Below are positions 23,801 through 29,273 of a stretch of 64,000 bases of DNA, one piece after another. The notes beneath the pieces are model-generated. The model saw only the letters and a list, made by a program, of their open reading frames with translations. It was not told where the DNA came from and searched no databases. A program made the position numbers and the translations under genes. Positions within the stretch are counted from its first letter, which is position 1. Each line of letters starts with the position of its first letter. This DNA is from a virus, in IMG/VR virus record IMGVR_UViG_3300008259_000147, positions 1-64,000 of that record, one strand, 5' to 3'.

Positions 23801-24592
23801 TTCTGCTATTATTTTATCAATGCTAGATTTCCAAGATTGTAAAATTTCAGGATTATCTCCTCTTTCAGTAGTTCTTTTTATAAAAGTTTCTTTACTTGTA
23901 GTAATTATTTTATCAAAATCATTTAAATTTTCTTTTAAAAATAACATATCGGAAACTACAAGCATTTTCCCACTTCTTTTAGATTCAGCAACAGCCTCTT
24001 TCCAAACTTCTCTCATAACAGCTTCAAATTCTGCTTTGTTTGAATCATTTCTCCATTCATTTAATCCTTTACTGTTTTGTTTATTTGCAGGTAAACCTAA
24101 TTTTTTTGCAACTTTGGGTTTAAAATCAGTATCAAAATCTAATACTCCAGTAGGATTTTGTTCTTTAAAAGTAGTTTTTCCTAATCCTGGATGTCCCCAA
24201 ATAATTTTATCAGTAGCTGACAGTTTAATTTCCCCACTTAAATCAGCTTCATCTGCTGCTACAGGTTCTGTAAGGATTGATTCAATACCTTTTAATAACT
24301 CTTTAAAGTCTGTAGATGTTTCATTTAATTTATCCTTTACTAAATCTGAGATTTTAATAGGCAATCCTTCTGTAACAATACCATTAGTTTCAGTGGCTGA
24401 TTCTACATTTAAAGCATTGTTATATACTATACCCATAAACCAAATAGCATGGACCTTTGCCTCATCTTCAATAGGCATTGCCATAATACTTTTAATAGAT
24501 TCCCTATAGTATCTATATTTTCCTCTATCATAGTTGATTGACTTTATGAATAATGTTTTAAGATTTTCGTAAGGAATTCTACAAATTTTCAT
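8864..24592 (-). CDS. Giant virion RNA polymerase multidomain protein
   Basis: A 5242-residue protein. Residues ~128-290 form a P-loop NTPase/kinase-like domain: Walker A G133-HPGLG-K139-T, then DFDTDFK. At 1249-1253 there is a canonical zincin motif (H1249-E-A-F-H1253) with E1321 in EEYLAD as likely third ligand. An acidic linker lies at ~1557-1597. The polymerase core includes RIPT at 2816 and G-S-D2855-L-D2857-I-D2859, the magnesium-binding DxDxD of crAss-like virion RNA polymerase (characterised in phage phi14:2, related to YonO and cellular two-barrel polymerases). A degenerate zincin (E4085-EAA-H4089) follows. The last ~600 residues resemble the phage 'EIQSD' large polyvalent domain (HEIQND near 4681). 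Expected role: packaged polymerase injected to transcribe early genes. Length is far beyond the ~2000-residue phi14:2 protein, so this is a fusion-type giant. Confidence 0.88.
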   Translation of the reverse strand: MKICRIPYENLKTLFIKSINYDRGKYRYYRESIKSIMAMPIEDEAKVHAIWFMGIVYNNALNVESATETNGIVTEGLPIKISDLVKDKLNETSTDFKELLKGIESILTEPVAADEADLSGEIKLSATDKIIWGHPGLGKTTFKEQNPTGVLDFDTDFKPKVAKKLGLPANKQNSKGLNEWRNDSNKAEFEAVMREVWKEAVAESKRSGKMLVVSDMLFLKENLNDFDKIITTSKETFIKRTTERGDNPEILQSWKSSIDKIIAEIDQSKVIFTNKYFSELAAEGKPEVKGEKLTTAGEISKVNNELKEAALTDLSAAGPKRERLEDLREQERDDRLWQERGFLGTGTTAKKEETKKPLTTAQKLNNIFTKLTKASDATLNDLFAEFEDVINKDALYDNSAKINAYNKFLEAISKVKNTSATSLRALIDQKKAELSEIEESASKLINVRAIPSLGEMQYVRKKDGQIKLLVFKNDQYFVYSPEYTGENESELTLYTVEPTDYITPVYGQDNLEITNSSGSQYRLNANLAKNGVGFEDVRIYEQGIQSETPSDNRTGNQKISDSLSLGVGLANQIKIIADRRRILANRARVALLNEQGYPIDFETGLTPTQFSYLASNPNAAPVVTNLMPRAGLDIIISSKDDQNWDYLMSLDTLGFVYPDGTIRFIDWTNNEDLKIFKEATRIKKYEEYVQKGPDENPAQAYTYEMPTDAEIENIKNIVAKIKEMKSEILEMMDEDTVLQIPHQMFSKYFDISNVFSSTDFVKEQNGLYKPVQTLDKFKENLVATNSLVPVRIAQMSAGKAIPSSIREENIIGIVKKDALLGFIFEPSIEQGYTIIDENNEELSYEKVFEKENLSKSKIADLLKNTVNSKYNDFYLLRTKNNEWILKPMYRAAPVTEVSEVVNFLSTLGALQTFRPEFSEETADALNQLIRTFNNRGWGFNAYKGISANIDFLRIWNDEPVFGVRFRASGDYAYAENLNKANLSIEFSFDYYDIQKQLNILYRELNINPKEYSSSVENMLRFGNILQAKIEDNKHLLTPTAKKVLAEIENEFKNTISNLNTSLNNLIEKESKKADKNPENKTLVNPKDIKYLLFRNLNTLEFKLASRQKSTNPLLNYKVFEHNLENSLRELIITPAKPSLGTAATVKTTTVATPVKTEEKKPASIRKIGIRPDRSDRANSLVTSLNGLSFVASKEIQKQIDDVKRMLGSSVKIDPTIIADKVESAFVLGYIEDNVITLNKLLPISGVIYHEAFHAVFRLALTTEERLRYLEAAKTILGSYKTDSIGKYLQVGSEKVYLDEFRKKRNFAGVEDNIIVDYIYEEYLADGFRDYKLNKSEPKNALIKMLYSLLDGFINLFKSRGYRDAKNSINDLYGKIDKGEYADVIGDKYAAPRAYALSSIPTSLIKVGDNVQMDYKQVDNYTTDQLVDRITREMLKRSGDIVKGNQESFNQVYDEITRDLINYFNINNFITDDNPNSAEIIATYEPMFRNMRFMMGAAHRTDVNEDFILDNLTDDLDLNGYSFLDIDGSNAFSYKTYEEVKQLVQKSFGSVGVIKDKTSEEDQTERDESDENEDDSYFDRSDEDEMGENFEDGGILTYKPYEGSIEFQKLIKYIKYTFVDERLGVAFDKMVNSRDVINQIRKITYNTPKENIIEAIYTHIQYLKSNIDNFNESGLASELGYIREDMIQTIDDYNTLKAVYETLDEQASLHNFLPTRSLGMPFYNMFVNVFYRANKNISAISINTNYEEVSTDERENFDRSPVKNSFRVNSLIQRYNTKVVLDKLRTNLEIGLESFKLESNLPVYAKLKSLVQNYNYVIPTNQETFDYTVNRLYTITSYANLNIPRNVIEFAVAASVKENYKEKATFVDPILAQNKKFLNAGNYFNIQDFIDKYNTILNSLNKTDAIKTSAVNSFMSEYESIVPFAIKYDPSLVSNTILNQDNKPINQSIPYVPSVQILNEVRWKGLAATLLKYYGDTKFFEDNPTLAAIINNTTFNPNDKSQFAIDQDTARIFFENFDISVAGGMFQEFGKGNRRQSTYKALGDKGYALSVLGLFANRFSVTGNYGQEIIMFEKPITQLEATSTQFNMTSLYDDYTNKKTRARKVKSKLKQIIKQEYNRIANEWSTRDAVKIRYENYNCRTTKDRNVTSSDLTLRAYNFNRLKGFFERDYEVSYAGEENDSLSNIHSILKNAAIAGTAFEDILSQTYYDANNNPYDYTVDEVLSELLFDYAEDQIAELAQYFKSIDIQLDDIPSGFRVNGEFTSLAKYDKVVERKESGEIEEKFYYSQDKTAPLKDLFIEDFGYNFWFNSLEMNQLFDGDLAVGVDNVINFFKRQKSGVIAGNNYRNINILEANDNSVFAVFKGLSAFLDSNNPGIPLTTDEEMGGDREMKIADGQGWSGIDRRIKKFRKDGILSPELEAMLKKLRYTTLSTDEIIQLNDNGIFLGSDKPAVGHPYFYYKDSEHYINRSDNSFVSDPDRVAELYEELDALEMDNPTYTDDALARHREIIKEIHSYFKPKLGRAFNHHLLNALEYFRVDVAFDDTVSKKGTVQPLIINMNLLENNILEGHGEMTFNDSVKPVINKDGYINLEYNAHAIPNDLVYEQVSTAGISKKTTDSIQKKLILPAQLDHKKFPGAKKILDLQLEIVKSRLQLLERVFKTDDPKTLVTKAIQAGLMKQGAGENLLKFYSLDTNNKNKFNLNLSILGKQPMFYFFSLFNNSIFGPKVAGKKFYHVSVAGYQLIVDENDKPVPRKELDANPERYAGYKRRYPTVKETYDENGKLIDYVVEVIIPRELASTKEEVEFFEKLYTDFLAARIPTADKRSMVRAKVVDYIDATYGNSIIVPSQVHFWAGSDLDIDALYAETYDYYRNTLGKLVKYGDYSGYTKLGLSKKNAEFLEYLHYMATDPVFADLVDSEQDRINSDQEFKTRSLANAVGLFGDEVREFFSGTEDYVLNLLSPDVFKELSKGKSVTLSIQTTNDKNKKKGTGLESLGQLMGANVVSSNKSLGNILKLMDRLIAVVNVINNYNLPSTPDALEAFTKKEGNPVHSRLHNEILLEKMELLGNPDVYETYIKNADGEKAINEYKADRKIVDSISDFKGIDKSDPYQFQTVGRIRSVNNGTLDSVSANANQVKSAALIGSSNVKLSKAFTFKFVHNGKAIETNKPIDESVQKMGGATDVSLDDAKHQSLAPLKISKINAGVVGALYIYGYPSQFARLINSVDLIASAIKEYSLNDDPSYSRSISFRMGFSVFLNNKTLSLVNANKTAFEKFGVLKPSKNKINKFEIDHSNITIEFNDVESGVEGNTLDNFNITIKNNKGEIIAGELGSIVLMSFYNEFLKVGNAISFKIGKLAHVIKKLRPSFRTLSGIKDAVDFIENNEIFENAPDIFKQHPYLEKLAKDGITEMSTRSKEVLLDETNLFKAFTSLFRYDKSVNIEDVVLELKSILGLSSLNAYVQSRIDNIDENNMSQEDVFVKAIHDATSISYWQNNKIEKDLNILKRKFPKNEFLKSLTIKPALVSGKGKTKVITSLLGGKLSSENQNRVINDFYQLLTDSDESVYKMAVNVAVHGIVKDGGISRNEGFLKIIAPDLFIHMSKRLDIIQDKLYKLDTQKGMTSAKYIKGLNDVFKEIYSLPSISKDTAATYTNSILRKLVSTLTKQSIGNGALRLSFYPGSDKYLPGKYSDISLTLLKSIVDTILPKNKDFIYTVRTNPKGIRKILPVNAGINTKRGLKGSNTRFELWKADSNNELMFDLSGITDTNRDVVNRLLLPQGIYQTRDGNYSFPLYQINNFNGDQVFLLTELDGKPFTTEFFANLFDSYKSTDEFQFLLRGTTAKYVVVDRQGADRISPNAFRNDVATEIKKLVDSTSNVNAPSSNIVQSLPSDVKVVQGTTNLRVDSKTLLTQISGARYVSGNQILNISSVGVRYSARNGKAFMEGKSMNEQQLNEFANKLGFSSYEEATKDTTFNTWLNSKSISEYWLIPYAPETISGEVRKEDPGSSEEKLFGLDSENDNTIEFHINTLNTVSQFLETVGVQQRLVPEFLRQDGSVVQGALAAANFVKGTVDIIDDINKRPAAWNKMPEEAAHWWYRLLKTNSPLKDLLWKSAKTGERLEVLLKNQYGEEYESVMSDNASIIDALTEESIGQLIGEAIKKIEEKNGAPEDYSFLKAFVEWINKVLKTFTGYFASTQDPFEVAAMKILTSDMSDLMTMKEYAKIHDYIYFADKITEASFEDIKFDDLKQYGTLANKITDIDEVVFSFNVRNSKKLLESALRRFDDEQLYNIFPNVSMYSQAGGDYFERNRGRLTRKAIEGLIEKAMAESWREHYIETTAFDFGGELLNWLLTTFPEMVDNHSRKLEEVKDDRKFIDKLINDRYKKRTRYLSKTIDSFLTIDEIKLDEDLIESFDYKKSAVPALTKKLTDSQLKNLISNNGYEKITPTLKVLPLILEKYGRKDSPETIDQKVELVKKNLKKEISNEQYDAELTRLENKIKGIPISLTETLKVDGLKKEESAMIEAIKNAIAKENPNKRSITAEELVNEIHNFLEFNYALGFANEQNYLDYRIDQTFSINPRNKNSYDPADDIQEELEEIGYDVNNMTEDQIMALPPQERMRVARILGVNGGTGSVKHNKISLRFNDTFHTSYGQGSHFHLSPSAWANLTYFYTGNSKFKDAVLLHEIQNDNIEELLKLQKNTKKGLQDAINDYLKDLAKNTDDRIKRIESGKLKEVSVNPFVEDIRKKALLGNATTLNTILYDLYSQDRLPSKRKHEIFLEKIDEQINLLPRIEDILYDMIQIRKKLDNYYTRKLILNDIKNKGGFFALLNESEEGRQLLIDLTFQLEQINKRPYNADQLLDMGIDDVVIPKDEADSIILNSRLNDLIKELVGSKYGVDLATDARSIAGFVRAGIKPRTEGTKVQTNMKVLLANALNRSLENQAKSAFLEKKSLISSQKVLTKFNSLTPFQNISQEQLVKIFENMQYNQRLLETNVALREVELQSKTPTLSENEKGFAKEELLKKYEAIKEETEKLRNQSFPEDEVIADTIELELKYFAPLVHYTIQKHIKNHGKAMPMYFSGYNITNLTQGSKSTALIYAGKDEVAFTKEEADYIKYEAALELDLIPRYIVKIGEDKVPQSEIEKGIKALAAFRKTDKHAANRVINQIFNISNDRPIETGAIYNAMTRIPGIKLVWQPIIPGIRGGEGGYLVDLSNYNYSTPLLYALEAANKQTQSEQLSEDNDPFC

Positions 24593-24603
24593 AATTGTGT
24601 AAT

Positions 24604-27600
24604 TTATCTTTTACAGATGAAGTCTTTAAATAAAGAATCATCATCATATGGATTTTGTTTAGTTTTTTGTTTCTTAGATGCTTTTAAATCTTTTGGATTT
24701 AACTGAGCCATATCAATAGCTTTGTCTATATCAGGTGCTGTAAATAGATTAGCAGCAGGAAGTAGCTCTTCCATTTTAACAGCCACTTCTTTTCTATGCT
24801 TTTCTATTTGATCTTTTGCATTATCAACAGCTTCTACTATTCCTGTCTTTTTTGTTTTTGAAACACCTCTAGTACCTCTAGTACCTTGTTTTGGTCCTTT
24901 GGTTGTAGATTTTCCAGAGCCATCAGCAGTTTTATCTTTTGCTTTGCTAGACTTTGTTGCTTTTCGTTTTGGTTTGGTAATGATTTGTTCTCCATATTTT
25001 CTATTAATAGGATTTATAATGTGCTTACTAATATAGTCAATTGCATTAACAACATATACACTTTGTTCTATTTTTTGAAGTTTTTCATAAGTGTCTTGAG
25101 CCCATGCTGATAACTTCTTAATTTCTTCTTCTGATAATTGATTTCTTGTTTTATTGTTAAAGTACTTGTCATAGATATCTGCAACATCATCAGGCATTGC
25201 ATCAATCATATCATTAACTATATTCTTAGTAATCTGACCTTTAGATCTAAGTTTAACTCTAACTGTCTCTGCAGGAGTAATGCTTTCTAAAACTTTATTT
25301 GCTTCATCTAGTGTTTCTTGTGTAACATTTACACCATTTTGAATTCTAGAAATTCTTGCAGTATTTACTAAAAAAGCAACTTTACTATCAGGATTTCTTT
25401 TAGCTTCTTCAATTGTCAAAAATACAGTATTTCCATCTTGATCTGTATATGTTATGCCTAAGAAACTACCTTTCTCATCTTCTTGTATTGTGTATTCTCT
25501 ACCATCAATTCGAAGAGTACTTTCTGAAATATACTCAACTGTATGTCTATTAATGGTTTGGCTATTAGGATTAACTCCTGTAATAGTTTGTTCTTCTTCA
25601 GCTAATCCATCTTCAATAAGTTCAAGACCAACAATATCATCTAATATCAAATCATTAGACTTATCAACCATTTCAAGTCGCCCTGTTTGTTCATTTGTTT
25701 CCCATATAAATGATGTAGACCCATAAGAATTATCCTCACCTATTTCAATGATGTCTTCTGTACTATCTAACTGAATGTAAAAACCTTTTTCATTACGCTG
25801 TAATGTTCCTTTTCTACCTTGGTATATTACTTGCTTACCTACTAGATTCTTAAGTTTCTTTACTTCATTTGCAATTACTTGATGTTCTTCAGTTGATTCA
25901 GGAGTTTCTGTTGTACCAGCTTCTTTATCATATAGAGCTTGTTCATAGTTCTCTATAAAGAAAAACAAATCATCGGTACTCATATCAAATAGTTTGAAAC
26001 CTTCTTTGTCTTTAAAAAAGTTTTCAATTTGTTCATCAGGAATTAAATGACTAATTTGCTTATTACCATCTGCATCTTTATAAACTCTTTGAAGCTCTCC
26101 TAAAAAATTACCATCATCATCTTGCTTTGCTTCGTAATGATCTGATAAGAATTCAACAGCTTCTTCTTCAGTCATTAATCTAATATTAACAGGAGCTGAT
26201 GCAAGCATATTAAATGCTTCTTTTTGTAAATTTAAAAAGGCTGCTTCTGCTTCTTTCTTTTTTACTTCAGATTGTTCTACTTGTTCATCATTGAAATCAT
26301 TGATCATTTTATTAATTCTTTCTAAATGATCATATAACTTTTTACTAGTTTCAATAGATGTAAAAGGTGAACGAGCTATCTTTAATAACTCATCCATGTC
26401 ATTAGGATTATTGTTTACATATCTTTCAAAGATCCCACTCATCTTTGCAAGCTCAGTGTACTTATCATGCATCAATCTTGCAAATGCACCAACCCTGGCA
26501 TCTTCAAAAGAATGCATTAGTTTCAATGAGTTCTTAGGATCTGCTAGAAGATTTACAGAATACATATATTCTTTATAGTCTCTGTTCAATCTTTGATAAT
26601 CATTGATGTCTTGAAGAATATTAGTTATCTCTGTTTTAGAAACTACAGTTTTTATATTATTTTGTTTGTTCTTAATTGTATAATATTCAGCAAGAATACC
26701 TGATAAGTTATCTTGTTCTTCTGCTGTTAAAGTTGTAAAATCTAAAGGAAGAGAAACCTCTTGAGTTTCCTCTTGATTATTTTCTTCATTTATTGAAGTT
26801 TGCTCTTCTATTTTATAAGCTGCTGCATTCCATTTCTTTAGTACTTCTAATTCTTTTTTCTTTAACTCAATTAGATTAAGAGTCTCCTTTGTTTTAACTC
26901 CTTCTATTTCTTCTAATGTTTTTATTTCATTATTTAATATGCTAACTTGTACTTCCCCTAATTGATAATCCGTAATAGTATTGAAAGTACTTGTTGCAGC
27001 ATTACCTATTGATTTATTTTTTTCAGAAATATTTCTAGCAATTTCACCAGCTCTTGTCAGACTATTTTCTGCTTTAGCTTCATTAAATGCTATATTATGA
27101 ATAGCATCTTGTAAAGCAGCTACAGAAAAACTATATCTTTGTTTTGCATGAGGATCAGTTCCAACATTTTCTATTGTAAAATACTGACCAAATTGATTAT
27201 TATATTTGTCATATAATTCTGAATATCTTTCTAATTTTCCAGTTAGATCTGACATAAATTCTGCAGGAGAACTTTTTCCAAATTCTTCTACATCAATACC
27301 AGTAGCTTCTTTAAATTCTTTAGGATCATATTCAGTTCCATATGCATTTAAAAAAGTTTTGAATGCATCAAAGGTTCCTGTTCTCTTTGCATAAAGAGCT
27401 TGAGTTATAATTGCAGAAGAGCTGTTGTTAAAGTATTCATATTTTAAACCACTCTTTGCAGCATCTGTCATTGCAGAATTAAAAGATAATTGAGACTTAA
27501 TATTTCTAATAGGCTCTTCTAATACTGAAGAAGGTTTTGAACCTAACACATTCAAGCTTTCTAACATCTTATTTAGTTGCTCTCTGTGCTCTTTAGATTC

Positions 27601-29271
27601 ATTAAGTCTTGTTGACACTCTTTCCATAGTTCCTGTGATAGGACTAATGAATAACCCTGTCATTGCACCTTGTAAAAAAGTAGCCCACCCTTTTTCAGAA
27701 ACTTGATCATCAACTGCTGCTTTAAAATCATCACTCCAAGTAGATACTTTACCATCATAAATATCTTTATAATGCTTTCTTAAAGAGAAATTAATCCCAT
27801 CTTGAATATTCTCTTGTAAACCTTCTAGTAATTGAATTTTACCCAAGCCTCTAGCAAAGTCTTTACCTACTTGTTTTGCAACAGCTTTTGATCCAAACAA
27901 TTTATAGATATCTCCTGCATCTGAAAATGCTCCTAAAAATTTTCTCTTGTATGTTTTGAATATAGCTTTCTCACCAACTCCTGCAGTAATCCCATAAAAC
28001 TTACCAGCATCATTAGCAATAAGATTTAAGAATTTAGAATCAGCTCCAAACTTTCTAAAGAAATTACCAAATGCTATCTTATTCATTATTGCTAATACAA
28101 CAGCATTTCTACCAAAATCTTTTGTAGCTCCTTCTAAAGCATTCTGTCTAAATAATTGTTTAGTAGCTTCATCAGGATCATTGTTATCATTTTTTTCTTT
28201 ATATGAGCTAATAGCATCTTCGTATATATCTGCATATGTACCACCACCTTCTGTAGCTGCTTCTGACACTGCAAAATTATATTCTTGATAACCTCTTGCT
28301 AAACCACCTACACCAATTCTAGCAATTTCTGCTTCTGTAAATGCAGCTACTCCCATAGTAGCTCTTGCCGCATTTGCTTTTTGAATTAAAGAACCTGCTT
28401 CTATAACACTTCCTACAATTGGAATATGCTTTCCAGCATTTGCAAATTTTTCAAATAATGTCTTCTGACCTAGTCTGCCAGTATTTTCTGTAATCATTCT
28501 TTCAGCAGACTCTTTTAATGCTTTTTCTTTAGCTGCTGTACTTATGACATTTGTAGTTTCTCCTATTTCTGCTGCGACAGTTGCAGATCTAGCTGCAGCA
28601 CTTCCTTGAAATAGTTTAGATAAGTTTCCAAATTTTTTAAATAAAAAAACATCTTGTGCAAATCCTGCCATTGTACCTAAAGTAAAACCAGCATTTTGAA
28701 AAGCAGATGACAAAAATTGTCTTGTAAAAATATCATGTTGACCTACTCCTTCAGGATAGTATATAGGATTATCTAAAGCTGTTTTTTCTTGTTCTTTTCC
28801 AATTGCAGCAAACTCAGCTTCTGTCTTACCCAAGTAACTTGTATCAAAGTGATACATTGCTCTTAGTAATCTAGGAAATCCTGTATTGTATTCTCCATAT
28901 GCTGCTATGCCATTATCAAGCATACCAGATATACCCGTTTTTAAAGCATCTAACTTTGACCAATTATCTGCTGCAACTTTTTCATTATCAGCTAGAGGAT
29001 TCATGAAAGGAGCATATTCAGCACTAGGCCTATATCTCTTTAAATCATCAGGATTATAATATTGAGTAGTTGGTGCAGATGGGCCTGGAATAAATACTTT
29101 ACCACTGTGCAGAGTCTTTCTAAAAATATCATTGTCATCAAGTGGATTAGGATTTGATACTCCTAGTTGTCCACTTGCAATTGTATTTGTTATTTGACTA
29201 CTTGAAGACATTAAAGGGTCTGATGATTCAAAACCAAAATCCCCAGGTTTAACACCTAATATTTTTTCCAT
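24604..29271 (-). CDS. Large internal virion (cargo) protein, 1555 residues
   Basis: I recognise this as the type of large internal protein that accompanies the polymerase in crAss-like phages, but no enzyme domain is evident. The N-terminal third includes LLRAMYHFDTSYLGKTEAEF and several moderately hydrophobic Ala/Gly-rich helices (~190-220, ~300-330, ~530-550), which could contact membrane during ejection. The middle (residues ~560-1100) is charged and helical with coiled-coil character. The C-terminal region at ~1430-1490 is a Lys/Thr/Ser-rich low-complexity tail (KPKRKATKSSKAKDK and following), likely flexible and able to bind DNA. It starts 2 bases after the 967-residue gene ends and ends 11 bases before the polymerase start. 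Co-expression and packaging with the polymerase are therefore likely, by inference. Confidence 0.65.
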   Translation of the reverse strand: MEKILGVKPGDFGFESSDPLMSSSSQITNTIASGQLGVSNPNPLDDNDIFRKTLHSGKVFIPGPSAPTTQYYNPDDLKRYRPSAEYAPFMNPLADNEKVAADNWSKLDALKTGISGMLDNGIAAYGEYNTGFPRLLRAMYHFDTSYLGKTEAEFAAIGKEQEKTALDNPIYYPEGVGQHDIFTRQFLSSAFQNAGFTLGTMAGFAQDVFLFKKFGNLSKLFQGSAAARSATVAAEIGETTNVISTAAKEKALKESAERMITENTGRLGQKTLFEKFANAGKHIPIVGSVIEAGSLIQKANAARATMGVAAFTEAEIARIGVGGLARGYQEYNFAVSEAATEGGGTYADIYEDAISSYKEKNDNNDPDEATKQLFRQNALEGATKDFGRNAVVLAIMNKIAFGNFFRKFGADSKFLNLIANDAGKFYGITAGVGEKAIFKTYKRKFLGAFSDAGDIYKLFGSKAVAKQVGKDFARGLGKIQLLEGLQENIQDGINFSLRKHYKDIYDGKVSTWSDDFKAAVDDQVSEKGWATFLQGAMTGLFISPITGTMERVSTRLNESKEHREQLNKMLESLNVLGSKPSSVLEEPIRNIKSQLSFNSAMTDAAKSGLKYEYFNNSSSAIITQALYAKRTGTFDAFKTFLNAYGTEYDPKEFKEATGIDVEEFGKSSPAEFMSDLTGKLERYSELYDKYNNQFGQYFTIENVGTDPHAKQRYSFSVAALQDAIHNIAFNEAKAENSLTRAGEIARNISEKNKSIGNAATSTFNTITDYQLGEVQVSILNNEIKTLEEIEGVKTKETLNLIELKKKELEVLKKWNAAAYKIEEQTSINEENNQEETQEVSLPLDFTTLTAEEQDNLSGILAEYYTIKNKQNNIKTVVSKTEITNILQDINDYQRLNRDYKEYMYSVNLLADPKNSLKLMHSFEDARVGAFARLMHDKYTELAKMSGIFERYVNNNPNDMDELLKIARSPFTSIETSKKLYDHLERINKMINDFNDEQVEQSEVKKKEAEAAFLNLQKEAFNMLASAPVNIRLMTEEEAVEFLSDHYEAKQDDDGNFLGELQRVYKDADGNKQISHLIPDEQIENFFKDKEGFKLFDMSTDDLFFFIENYEQALYDKEAGTTETPESTEEHQVIANEVKKLKNLVGKQVIYQGRKGTLQRNEKGFYIQLDSTEDIIEIGEDNSYGSTSFIWETNEQTGRLEMVDKSNDLILDDIVGLELIEDGLAEEEQTITGVNPNSQTINRHTVEYISESTLRIDGREYTIQEDEKGSFLGITYTDQDGNTVFLTIEEAKRNPDSKVAFLVNTARISRIQNGVNVTQETLDEANKVLESITPAETVRVKLRSKGQITKNIVNDMIDAMPDDVADIYDKYFNNKTRNQLSEEEIKKLSAWAQDTYEKLQKIEQSVYVVNAIDYISKHIINPINRKYGEQIITKPKRKATKSSKAKDKTADGSGKSTTKGPKQGTRGTRGVSKTKKTGIVEAVDNAKDQIEKHRKEVAVKMEELLPAANLFTAPDIDKAIDMAQLNPKDLKASKKQKTKQNPYDDDSLFKDFICKR

Positions 29272-29273
29272 TA

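Noticed and set aside
24120-24145. DFDTD (residues 152-156 of the 5242-residue protein) as a second polymerase DxDxD site
   Set aside because: It lies only 13 residues after the Walker A lysine, as expected for the P-loop domain, and lacks the Gly-Ser before it and the RIPT and VP elements that precede the site at 2855.
23820-24509. 229-codon plus-strand open frame
   Set aside because: It is fully inside the polymerase gene on the opposite strand, with composition typical of an antisense shadow (Ser/Leu/Phe-rich) and no recognisable domain.
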